DNA from: Costus lasius
Lineage: Eukaryota > Streptophyta > Magnoliopsida > Zingiberales > Costaceae
DNA: 64,000 bases
Assembly: GCA_027563935.2 (NCBI GenBank)
Contig: CM050451.1
Location: 101,955,565 to 102,019,564 of the forward strand
Direction: 5' to 3'
The number at the start of each line of letters is the position of its first letter. Within the stretch, counting starts at the first letter, position 1. The notes under the pieces were generated by a model. It saw nothing but the letters and a program-made list of their open reading frames with translations, was not told where the DNA came from and ran no database searches. Below are positions 20,835 to 30,810 of this stretch, one piece after another. A program made the translations under genes and the position numbers.

Positions 20835-21013
20835 CCCATCTATCTTCAGACGGTGTGTGATTACACCTGCGTGTTACAGAGAAGGGATTTATCGCTTCTC
20901 GTTGCTCAGCATAGCACGTGGTGGTCCAGGGAGTAGGTCAGGTCAGCTTGACCATGTAGGCTACATATTGAGCATATGGTAGCTATATGGAGGCAGCCAT
21001 CTGTGGGATCAGA

Positions 21014-21045
21014 GACTGTGTTGTACCAACTCAGTTGGCACAGTC
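21014..21045 (+). other. Bulged hairpin B, Cop-3 leader
   Basis: GACTGTG (21014-21020) / CACAGTC (21039-21045) outer stem, bulge TTGTA (21021-21025), inner CCAAC-TCA-GTTGG (21026-21038). Same design as hairpin A with different paired bases. Confidence 0.65.
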
Positions 21046-21186
21046 TGCTGGATTGCCCAGATGAAGGGGAATCGCACGGGTTGGCGATTGGCATGAATTG
21101 CCTTCCGGTGATTAGTGCTTGTACTCTCTGTGTATCTTATCTCGCCTGAGCGGGACGCGGAGACCAAGTATGAAATTTGGATCCCA

Positions 21187-21254
21187 TCTCACTAAAAGAG
21201 TTTTACTCTTTCGGGCTGTTTTGCTGGATTTTTCAGCCAGATAAAATAGTGAGA
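21187..21254 (+). other. Three-way-junction RNA structure, Cop-3 leader
   Basis: P1 TCTCACTA (21187-21194) / TAGTGAGA (21247-21254); P2 AAAGAGT (21195-21201) / ACTCTTT (21205-21211); P3 GGCTG (21214-21218) / CAGCC (21234-21238). P3 changes to GACTG/CAGTC in Cop-2, 4 and 8, so pairing is kept while sequence changes. Lies 41 nt before the predicted branch point. RNA function is inferred. Confidence 0.65.
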
Positions 21255-21294
21255 AAAGAATCTTTCTTAAATCCTGGATTGATTCTAACATGGA

Positions 21295-21325
21295 TACTGA
21301 CCTTGCTGTTCTTGCATTGTTGTAG
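21295..21325 (+). promoter_or_regulatory. Predicted branch point and 3' splice acceptor, Cop-3
   Basis: TACTGAC at 21295-21301, T-rich tract, TTGTAG ending at 21325. The distance of about 25 nt from the branch A to the AG suits plant introns. Confidence 0.5.
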
Positions 21326-21346
21326 ATTCCTGCAACAACGAACACC

Positions 21347-24300
21347 ACAAGTTTCAATGTGCGATCCATACTGGAAAGGGAGAAGTTTGCTGGGCCAAAC
21401 TTCTCAGACTGGTACGGGCAGCTTAAGATTGTTCTTAAGGCTGAGAGGAAACTGTATGTCCTCGAGACGGCTATACCGCCTCAACCCGCTACGAACGCCG
21501 CAAGGGCGGTTCGCGATGCTTATGAGAAGCATGTCAATGATAGCATTGATGTCGCTTGCCTGATGCTTGCGTCTATGACGCCAGAGCTTCAGCGTCAGCA
21601 TGAGGATTTATCTGCTATTGAAATTATAGCAAACCTCAAGATGCTGTATGCTGCACAGGCAAGGACAGAACGCTATAACTTGACGAAACTTTTCTTTCAG
21701 AGCAAACTGACTGAAGGGAGTCCAGTGGGAGCTCACGTACTCAAGATGATTGGGTACAAGGAGGCTCTAGAGAAACTGGGACATACCATCAATCAGGAGC
21801 TTGTTGTAGACAACATCCTGCAGTCACTCCCGGCCTCTTTCGATCTGTTCATCATTAATTTTAATATGAACAAGATCGACTGTACGCCGGCGGAGTTACT
21901 GAATATGCTCTGCACCACAGAGCAGACTCTTGAGAAGGGAAAGCCTTCATCCTCTGTCTTGATGGTTCCTTCAAGTAACAAGAAGAAGGGGAAGAAGGGC
22001 AAAACCCCTACCAAGAGCTACAACAAGGCTCTGAAACAAAAGATTAAGCGGTCGAAGGAATACAGATGTTTCCATTGTGGCCAGCTGGGTCACTGGAAAA
22101 AGGACTGTAAAGCGCTCCAAGGAGAGAAGAAGGGAAGCAAGCCTTGCACTTCTAGCTCAGGTATTTACGTGACTGAAGTCATGGTATCTTCTTCTTCTAT
22201 TTCATGAGTGTTGGACACTGCATGTGGAGTTCACATTTGTTCAAATGTACAGGAACTCAAGAGAAGAAGACAGGTGGGACAGCATGAGGTGGACCTACGA
22301 GTTGGAAACAGGGCACGGGTTGCTGCTGTTGCTGTAGGAGTTTATCACATCTCTTTACCATCTGGTCTTGTATTAGAACTGGACAATTGTTATTTTGTAC
22401 CAAGCATAACTAAGAATATTATCTCTATTCCTGCTCTTGTCAGGAAAGGGTTTTCCTTTGAATGCAAAACTATAAAGTGTTGTATTTCATTAGATAATAT
22501 TCTTTATGCTACTGGGTCGATTAACAATGGGTTATTCATGTTGGACATGGAATGTTCTATACAACAAATTGATATTAAGAAAGCCAAGTATGCTGATGAC
22601 AGCACCTTGCTATGACATAGTCGTTTAGGCCATATTAACAAGAAGCGCATTAAGCGGTTGCATGACCATGGACTGCTGGGATCATTCTCCTGTGAGGAGC
22701 TTGATACATGCAAAGCTTGTTTAATGGGTAAAATGACGAAGGCTCCTTTTTCTAATAAAGGTCAAAGGGCTTCAGGTTTACTTGACCTCATTCACAGTGA
22801 TGTGTGTGGGCCATTTAGTAAACATGCCAGAGGTGGCTTTTCATACTTCATTACCTTTACTGATGATTTCAGTAGGTATGGTTATGTCTATCTTATGAGA
22901 CATAAGAGTGAATCTTTTGACAAGTTCAAAAAGTTCAAAAATGAAGTACAGAATCAGTTAGGCCGAAATATCAAGGCACTTCGATCAGATCGAGGTGGAG
23001 AATACTTGAGTCATGAGTTTACTAACTATCTGAAGGAGTGTGGGATTATCTCACAGCTCACTCCACCAGGAACACCACAATGGAATGGTGTGTCCGAGAG
23101 GAGAAACAGAACCTTATTGGATATGGTTCGTTCAATGATGAGTCAGTCTACTCTACCTTACTCCTTTTGGGGATTTGCACTGGAAACAGCTGCAAAGGTA
23201 CTAAACCGAGTGCCATCCAAGGCAGTTTCAAAGACTCCATATGAGTTAAGGTATGGGAAACAGCCGAGCTTGACATTTATTAAGATCTGGGGTTGCGAGG
23301 CTTATGTCAAAAAGCTCGCCTCTGGGAAACTGGAGAGCAGATATGAGAAATGTATCTTTGTCGGTTACCCTAAGGAAACTAAGGGTTATTATTTCTACGA
23401 TCCCAAAGAGAACAAAGTGTTTGTTGCTCGTACGGCTATTTTTCTTGAGAAGGAATTTCTTCTGCAAGAGGCCAGTGGGAGAGAAATAAAGCTGGATGAA
23501 AATCCAGAAGAAGGACAAAGTAGTCAAGCACAGTTGGATGAGCCTGAGCCAACAGAACAGGTTACTGAACAACCTGAGGCTTAGATATCACGGGAACCGC
23601 GAAGATCGAGAAGGATCCGTCGACAACCTGAGTGCTATGACGGAGTCTACATCATTGATGATGAACCCCTCACTTATGCGGATGCGGTCAGTGGACCGGA
23701 ATCAGCGAGATGGCTTGAAGCTATGCGAGCCGAGATGAACTACATGTCAGATAACCAAGTCTGGGATTTGGTTGATCCGCCTCCGGGAGTAATCCCTATA
23801 GGCTGTAAATGGATCTTCAAGAAGAAGATTGACATGGATGGTAACGTGGATACCTATAAAGGCAGGCTAGTTGCGAAAGGTTTCAAACAAATCTACGGGA
23901 TAGATTATGATGAAACTCTCTCTCATGTAGCCATGTTCAAGTCTATTCGGATTATTCTCGCGATAGCAGCATATTATGATTATGAGATCTGGCAAATGGA
24001 TGTGAAGACCGCTTTCCTTAATGGAAAACTGGAAGAGGATGTGTATATGACACAACCTGAAGGTTTCATAAATCCATCAGATCATCATAAAATATGCAAA
24101 TTAAAGAAGTCCATTTATGGACTTAAACAAGCATCAAGAAGCTGGAATATTCGTTTTGATGAATCAATCTGTGAATTTGGTTTCATCAAGAATGAAGATG
24201 ACCCGTGTGTATATAAGAGGTTTAGTGGGAGCGTGATTACTTTCCTAGTCCTCTACGTCGATGATATCTTGATCATTGGAAATGATATTCCTGAAATGCA

Positions 24301-25237
24301 TGCGGTAAAAGCATGGTTAAGAAAATATTTCCAGATGAAAGATTTAGGAGAAGCAGCCTATGTATTAGGTGTGAAGATCTATAGAGATAGATCTAAGAGG
24401 CTTCTCGGGCTGTGCCAGAGTACTTACATCGATAAAGTCCTAGAGAGATTCCATTTAGAAAATTCTAAAAGAGGATATCTTCCAGTCAGACATGGTCTGA
24501 ATCTTTCAAAGAGTCAGTGTCCACAAACACAGACTGAGAAAGATGTAATGGACAATACGCCTTATGCTTCGTCTATTGGGTCCATTATGTATGCGATGTT
24601 ATGTACTCGCCCAAACGTCGCTTACGGGTTAAGCGTGACCAGTCGATTCCAAAGTAATCCAGGTAAGGCGCACTGGATTGCGGTCAAGAACATTTTGAAA
24701 TATCTTCGGAGGACCAAAGATATGTTCTTGATATATGGAGGTCAGGAAGAACTCAGTATTGAAGGATATACTGACGCTTCGTTCCAATCTGACCAGCATG
24801 ATTTCCTATCGCAATCAGGCTTTGTTTTTAGCTTGAATAGAGGAGCAGTGGTGTGGAAAAGTTTCAAACAATCTATTGTTGCTGATTCCACAATAGAAGC
24901 CGAGTATGTTGCACCCTCGGAAGCATCCAAGGAGGCAGTGTGGATTCGTAAGTTCGTTCAAGAACTTGGTGTTGTTCCTTCGAGTGCAGATCCATTGGTT
25001 ATCTTCTGTGATAACACTGGAGCAATAGCACAAGCAAAGGAACCACGGTCGCACCAGAAGTCCAAGCACATACAGAGAAGGTTTCACTTGATCCGGGAGA
25101 TCATTGATCGTGGTGAGTTCAAAATTTGCAAGGTTCATACAGATGACAATCTAGCTGACCCGCTTACTAAGCCTCTGGCGCAGCAGAAGCATGAGATGCA
25201 CTGTAATAATATGGGTTTGAGATTTCTCAACCATTAG
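21347..25237 (+). pseudogene. Cop-3 gag-pol, decayed by lost start and three stops
   Basis: Still one continuous frame of about 1297 codons with Gag, CCHC knuckle, protease, integrase, RT (YVDD) and RNase H, but not translatable as a unit. The normal ATG is ACA at 21347-21349. Stops: TGA at 22205-22207 (was the Trp before LDTACG), TGA at 22613-22615 (was the Trp of LLWHSRLGH), TAG at 23582-23584 (was Gln in the integrase-RT linker). All three stops are explained by G to A or C to T. Small in-frame indels are also present, such as one lost codon in IIDNDEPL. Missense changes include RPDV to RPNV and SPVAMF to SHVAMF. It is older than Cop-1 and Cop-8, in line with its position as their host or neighbour in the nest. 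Confidence 0.94.
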
Positions 25238-25246
25238 ATTAAGTGC

Positions 25247-25256
25247 AAGTGGGAGA
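25247..25256 (+). other. Polypurine tract of Cop-3
   Basis: AAGTGGGAGA directly before the 3' LTR (TGTTGGGG at 25258). Confidence 0.87.
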
Positions 25257-25257
25257 T

Positions 25258-26922
25258 TGTTGGGGTATGCCCTTAAGGCTAATGTTTGAGGCCTTGGGAT
25301 TATATCAGTATCATGTATAAACTCTATGTTTATAAAGGGAATGGTTGTTATTCAGGTTGTTGCATTATCTGCTGCCATATGTATACTTCTGAATAATGTC
25401 TCAATGGTGTTCAGCTTGGCTGACATGCAGTATAGTCCTTAGTCGAGATATCTTGGTGAACATGAGACAGCCTTGATATGATTGAGACTAATATGTGTTC
25501 TAATCTTATAGGATGCTTCGAGCATGGAATAAGATGTAGACTCATGGGTACATTGGATGTACTGGACAGACCCTACTAGGATATTCAATTGCTTGTCACA
25601 ATGTGAATAATCCTTGTATGCAAACAAGTGGCATACTTCCTCTGACTTGAGATCACTTGAGTTTCTAAATGATGATTGGCATTGTTTTGAGGTAGTTCAA
25701 TATCATTTGAAACATAATGGTTATAGACTATCTTGGATAATGAGCATGAGTCATGTTAGGGCACTAGTGATAGATATAGGATTGCCGTCTCCTTGTTTGG
25801 AGTGTGATGTTCTAAAGGGGCCCCCTGGATGAGATGATTGAGAAAGTGTATGGCCATACCCAGATGACTATGTTCATCTGATCTAATCATTCTCATCATA
25901 TTGGAATTACAGGATTGACACGCTTGTCCAATAAGAACATCCAGTGGCAAAGGAAACATGTATGTCTAGTGAATTGGATTCACACTTGTGCTGTGGTTTG
26001 GGTGTAGTCTTGGAAGACTCTTTCCTTTATATCGGGAGACAGTGATGTGTTGCTAGATACCCCTCACTGATCGTGATAACGTAAGTTATCGTTACCGACA
26101 TTTAAAGGAAACCCTTAGGGTCACACAATTTGATGATATGGCTTACTTATGTCAGATCGTGTGGACTGAATTGTTTTGGTTCAGTTTAAAGGAATTTAAA
26201 CTCTGATTGTAAGTGAGATCTGGTCTGATCATGTTTGATTGATTAGGGCTTGAGATCGGTAAGCTTCGATCGAGAGAATTGATGCTAGATCGGTGAGATC
26301 AAGAGCATCAAGAGATGAATGGTTAGATCTTGAGCCTTTTGGTTTAATATGATCTAGACCAAGGCTTGGTTTAATTTGGTATTTGAACCAAATAAAATTG
26401 AACCGGCTCATCAAGTGAGTGCATGGTTCAAAGTGAGGGGAGAAGCGATCGGTTCACTTGGAGTGAACGCATGACCGCATGAGAGATTAAGGCTTGCTAT
26501 TTTTAGAAGCCATGCCTCCACGTTCGAAAGGAACGTTTCTCTCGTCGCCCCTCTTCACCTCTCGACGCTTCTCTCATGTGGAGAGACTTCACGCTTAGGG
26601 AGAGTTGGACAAGCCAAGAGATCATCTCATCCCTTCACTCGATCAGGAGACTTGGAAATCCTTGCTAGCACAAGGAACGATAAGGAGAAGCCTCTCTCAT
26701 CTTGTGTGCGTCTGCTTTGGAGGAGAGCCACATCGTTCTCTGCTTCCAAGTCGCCATCCAAGCAATGGCATCGGTATGATCTTGTGTTGATCTCTACAAA
26801 GTTTTAAGTTGATCATATATTTGCATACCAATCGATCTTGTAGGAAACCCTAGATTCCGCTTTGCGATTTTTTATATATGCGCATATTAGGGTTTCGCCC
26901 CCCCCCCCCTTAGGAACTTTCA
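25258..26922 (+). repeat. Cop-3 3' LTR (uninterrupted)
   Basis: 1665 bp from TGTTGGGG to TTTCA. Carries the empty site of Cop-1. The U5 end differs from the other elements: a C run in place of the CCCC/GGGG hairpin. Confidence 0.95.
26026..26090 (+). promoter_or_regulatory. LTR TATA and hairpin (Cop-3 3' LTR)
   Basis: TATA-like TTTATATC from 26026; hairpin GATAAC-GTAA-GTTATC at 26075-26090. An LTR copy here could drive outward transcription into 26923 and beyond. Confidence 0.6.
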
Positions 26923-27172
26923 GAAGATGCCGCCAACTCCTTATCCTCTTTACTCCAAGAGAAGAGGAAGAATAAGAGCTTCGGCTTTGAGGAAGATTGA
27001 GAGGAGGTCACGCCACCAAGTTCTTCTTCAAGTCTCGCCAAGAGGAGAGGGAGAAGAAGACTTGCGGCTACTTGTAGGAAGAAGGGTTGCACCACTTTGT
27101 TGTTGTCGCCCCTTGCCCCTCTATGCTTGTTCACATCTCCAAGTGATCATCATTGTTAGAGGGCGACAATGA

Positions 27173-27188
27173 GTCCTATAAATAGGAC
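27173..27188. other. Palindrome with TATAAATA core in Cop-X
   Basis: GTCCTAT-AA-ATAGGAC, a perfect 7-bp inverted repeat containing TATAAATA. It could be a TATA element on either strand or a chance palindrome. Confidence 0.35.
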
Positions 27189-28002
27189 TAGAGACGGCTT
27201 GAGCAATGGCTAAGATCATGCCAAGTGTATGGCTAGGATAAGGTGTCTTGAGGTAAGGAAAGTCTCTAAGACTTTGCCATAAACCTCATTCAACTTATCC
27301 ATATTTGTCTAAGCACTATATTAGCCCAAGACTTGCCTCAAACGCATTCTTACCATCAAAGGATAAGTGGCTAGGTGCAACTTGCATGAAGAATTTTGAC
27401 CAAGCAAGGGTTTGGGGTGAATTAGGGTTTGGTGTTAAGGAAAGTCTCCAAGACTTTTCCATAAATCTCACCCCACTTAACATATGCGCCTAAGCTCTTT
27501 CTAAAAGAGCCATCAAGCCATATCAGCCCCAATACTTACCATAGAGGTAAGATACCATCAAGGGATGAAGGGGGAGGCGTCACTTCCTTCCAAAGGAAGC
27601 ATTTTATGCCACCCACACCCCATTATGCCCCTACGCGCCAATGGGGTTGGGTTTCTCCCCATTATACCCTTTTAAGCCAATTCCCTCTTCATGACAACTT
27701 ATTATTGGGCCTCATTGGATAATGAGCTAGCCCAAACTTCATGGTATGGGTTGATTAAGCCATTGGATCCAATCCAATGCAACCCTAATCCAAATGTGAC
27801 CAATCTAGGTCAATTTCGGGTCAACCTGCCAAAAATGAAGTTTGGCTCCAATAACCTTCTTCCAACTCATCAGGCCCATTGGCGCTGATGAAATCTTCCA
27901 AATGGATCCAAGTTATCCAATAACTTGATCATAAGGCTTCTTATTAAAGCAACGTCAAGAGTCTATTGCGTGTGACCCTATAGGATCCATATGACGATGG
28001 TA

Positions 28003-28050
28003 ATGATGTAAACATCATAAGCAGTGAGGGGTATCTAGCAACACATCACT
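28003..28050 (-). promoter_or_regulatory. Cop-X promoter-proximal hairpins
   Basis: ATGATG-TAAA-CATCAT at 28003-28018, then AGTGA (28023-28027) / TCACT (28046-28050) around GGGGTATCTAGC. Same layout and same distance (about 0.8 kb) from the LTR start as in Cop-1 to Cop-9, but with different stem bases. Confidence 0.6.
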
Positions 28051-28818
28051 ACTACCCATGTCATAGGACTTAAGTCATTATGGCAACAACTCCTAATAAG
28101 CAATAAGGATTCCCATTGCATTATAGATCTCTTTGCCTAAACTGATATCCTGCCATTGGATTAGTCTCAAGTTTATCAATCCAATGCACTAGTCATGACT
28201 CAACTAGTGTGGCCACACATTCCTGTCATGCACCAATAAGGTGGGGCGCCCCGAGTGGATATCATGCTTCCAGTAAGGAAGGGGCAAATCCTACTATTGG
28301 TCATCCATGTCTCTACGTGACTTATGACATGCCCAATGACAGTCATTTTGGTCTCCCAATTACGGAGAGACGTAAGACTGTATCAAAGCATACCCATCAT
28401 CAAATCTAGATATGAATACCTCAAGTCTAAGGATCAATGCAAACCTCTTGCATGTGAGATTGACCTGTTGACTAGACAAGTCAATCCTCACGGTGGATCA
28501 CTTCAGTGCATCCAATGCACCTGTATGTCTGCGTCACTGTGCCCCGCACCTAACTAGCCCATACACCTGTCTCACATGTACCAAAGCTGTCCCATATCTG
28601 CTATGGTACCTTGTCTAGGGATAGCTTATGACAATGGATCCAATCCAAACTCCTGGGACATTATTTATGCAATTCAATACATCAACGCCGGTAAAGTAAT
28701 CTGCATAATAACAACCATGCCTTTATTGATTATATCAATTTCATTAATTTTATCAAAGTACATTCAAACTATGCCTGACCATGTCCATACATTGGTCTGT
28801 AGGGCATATACACCAACA

Positions 28819-29084
28819 ATATGAACAAAATCGATTGTACTCCGGCAGAATTACTGAATATGCTCTGCACCACAGAGCAGACTCTTGAGAAAGGAAAGCC
28901 TTCATCCTCTGTCTTGATGGTTCCTTCTGGGAATAAGAAGAAGGGGAAGAAGGGCAAAACCCCTATCAAGAGCTACAACAAGGCTTTGAAACAAAAGATG
29001 AAGCGGTCAAAGGACAACAGATGCTTCCATTGTGGCCAGCTGGGTCACTGGAAGAAGGACTGTAGAGCGCTCCGAGGAGAGAAG
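28819..29084 (+). pseudogene. Cop-5 gag fragment (C-terminal Gag and zinc knuckle)
   Basis: Begins at MNKIDCTPAELLNML, matching Gag residues 174 onward, and runs through the CCHC knuckle (CFHCGQLGHWKKDC) to LRGEK. There Cop-4 is inserted. The first 173 residues and the start are missing because Cop-X abuts at 28818. Reading on into the Cop-4 LTR only adds spurious codons. Removing Cop-4 and one AGAAG joins this in frame to 38144. Confidence 0.9.
29080..29084. repeat. Cop-4 target-site duplication AGAAG (left copy)
   Basis: Second copy at 38139-38143; joining the flanks restores GAGAAGAAGGGAAGC as in Cop-3 (about 22125-22139). Confidence 0.95.
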
Positions 29085-30790
29085 TGTTGGGTCCCTTTCA
29101 AGAGGGAGCGAAACCCTAATAGGTCCCCTTCAAGGGGGAGCGAAAACCCTAAATGGTGGCGCATAAATCTTTGCAAGCGAAAGCAAGGGTTTTCATAGAT
29201 CTTTCGCAAGAACATATGATCAACTTGATGAAGTTTAGATCCATACCATAGCCATGAAGAAGATGGCGACTTGGAAGCAAGAGAACAAGAGAGGTCTCCT
29301 CCAAATTGTCGCACACAAAAGGATTGATGACTTGCTCCTTGGACGCTCCTTGTGCTAGCAAGGATCTCCAAGATGTCCTTGATCGAATGAAGGAAAAAGA
29401 TGGTGTCTTGCTTGGCCAAACTTCTCGTCGTCAACACCTTCAACCCCTTGCGTCTCATCGAGAGAGAGGAGCCGAATGTTGAATGAGGCGTTAAACCACA
29501 CATTGAACGTGGAGACGTTTTCATTTTTGGACTTTCCAAAAATAGCAACCGAAACCGTTGAAGCGTTTTGCGTTCACTTCAAGTGAACCAAACGATCATC
29601 CCACTCCATGTGGACCATGCGCTCACACTTGAGCCAGTTCACATGTCAATGGTTCATTGGTCAAACCAAATCAGCCCAAGCAATAGTCTAGACATTATCA
29701 AACCCAATGGTTCAATGATCTAACCGTCCATCTCTCGATGCTCTTGATCTCACCGATCTAGCATCAATACTCTCGATCGAAGCTTACCGATCTCAAGCCC
29801 TAATCAATCAAACATGATCAGACTAGATCTCACTTACAATCAGAGTTTAAACTCCTTTAAACTGAACCAAAACAAATCAGTCCACACGATCTGACTTAAG
29901 TAAGTCATATCATCAAATTGTGCGACCCTGAGGGTTTCCTTTAAATGTCGGTAACGATGACTTGCGTCATCACAATCAGTGAGGGGTATCTAGCAACACA
30001 TCACTATCTCCCGATATAAAGAAAAGAGTCTTCCAAGACTACACCCAAACCACAGCACAAGTGTGAATCAAACTCACAAGGCATACATGTTTCCTTTGCC
30101 ACTGGATGTTCTTATTGGACAGGCGTGTCAAGCCTGTATTTCCAATATGATGAGCATGATTAGATCAGATGAACATAGTCACCTGGGTATGGCCATACAC
30201 TTTCTCAATCATCTCATAGGGGGGCCCCTTTAGAACATCACACTCCTTAAACAAGGAGACGGCAATCCTTTATCTATCACTAGTGCCCTAACCTGACTCA
30301 AGCTCACCATCCAAGATAGTCTATAATCATTTTATTTCAAATGATATTGAACTACCTCAAAACAATGACAATCATCATTTAGAAAACACAAGTGATCTCA
30401 AGTCAAAGGACATGTGCCACTTGATGCAAACAAGGATTATTCACATTGTGACAAGCAATTGAATATCCTAGTAGGGTCTGTCCAGTACATCCAATGTACC
30501 CATGAGTCTACATCTTATTCCATGCTCGAAGCATCCTATAAGATTAGAACACATATTAGTCTTAACCATATCAAGGCTGTCTCATGTTCACCAAGATATC
30601 TCGACTAAGGACATATAGCATGTCAGCCTAGCTGAACAGCTTTGAGACATTATTCAGAAGTACACTTATTACAGCAGACAAGGTAACAAACTGAATAACA
30701 ACCATTGCCTTTATAAACATAAAAGTTTATTACACAATACCGATACAATCCCAAGGCCTCAAACATTAGCCTTAAGGGCATACCCCAACA
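29085..30790 (-). repeat. Cop-4 3' LTR
   Basis: 1706 bp. The U5 end carries two CCC..GGG hairpin motifs (CCCTTTCAAGAGGG and CCCCTTCAAGGGGG) in tandem. Confidence 0.95.
29956..30020 (-). promoter_or_regulatory. LTR TATA and variant hairpin (Cop-4 3' LTR)
   Basis: Hairpin GATGAC-TTGC-GTCATC at 29956-29971: both arms differ from GATAAC/GTTATC at the paired position. TATA-like box at 30013-30020 (complement). Confidence 0.65.
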
Positions 30791-30791
30791 A

Positions 30792-30801
30792 TCTCCCACT
30801 T
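30792..30801 (-). other. Polypurine tract of Cop-4
   Basis: AAGTGGGAGA on the sense strand. Confidence 0.85.
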
Positions 30802-30810
30802 GCACTTAAT

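Larger units (their letters stand above)
19550..21346 (+). other. Cop-3 leader (about 1.8 kb, non-coding)
   Basis: From PBS to the former gag start. Contains a donor-like GGTATGT at 19571-19577, the palindrome, hairpins AAGAC..GTCTT (20573-20597) and GAGAAG..CTTCTC (20879-20900), two bulged hairpins, the three-way junction and the 3' splice site. No protein-coding signal. Confidence 0.85.
1..26922 (+). mobile_element. Cop-3: Ty1/copia LTR retrotransposon, interrupted by Cop-1
   Basis: Plus-strand copia element whose first ~332 bp lie left of the window: base 1 aligns with base 25590 of its own 3' LTR. The 5' LTR is split by Cop-1 at 773-18976 and resumes at 18977. The order PBS, long leader, gag-pol, PPT, 3' LTR is complete. 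The uninterrupted 3' LTR shows the empty site at about 26352-26366, which proves the Cop-1 insertion. The element ends with CA at 26922; the following GAAGA is its expected right TSD copy, but the left copy is outside the window. Confidence 0.93.
26928..28818 (-). mobile_element. Cop-X: LTR of a divergent copia family, cut by Cop-3
   Basis: About 1.9 kb without a gene. Its right edge reads CACCAACA, i.e. TGTTGGTG on the sense strand, like the family's LTR start, and abuts Cop-5 gag at 28819. A block near 28003-28050 matches the promoter-proximal hairpins of the other LTRs (GAGGGGTATCTAGCAACACATCACT shortened here to its recognisable core GGGGTATCTAGC), while the rest is largely unlike them. 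The left side is cut by Cop-3, so its other parts should lie left of the window. Five bases after the edge (ATATG) are the expected TSD; the partner is not visible. That it is nested within Cop-5 is inferred. Confidence 0.7.

Noticed and set aside
26927..27172. 81-codon frame at the left edge of Cop-X (arginine-rich)
   Set aside because: Purine-rich low-complexity LTR sequence, no homologous frame elsewhere in the window.
27305..27888. Short frames in the middle of Cop-X
   Set aside because: No domain, repeated AAGACTTTGCCATAAACCTCA-like segments are LTR sequence, not a gene.
29045..29548. 167-codon minus-strand frame across the Cop-5 gag / Cop-4 LTR junction
   Set aside because: The end outside the LTR is accidental; only the U5 part is shared with other copies and is treated as a finding there.
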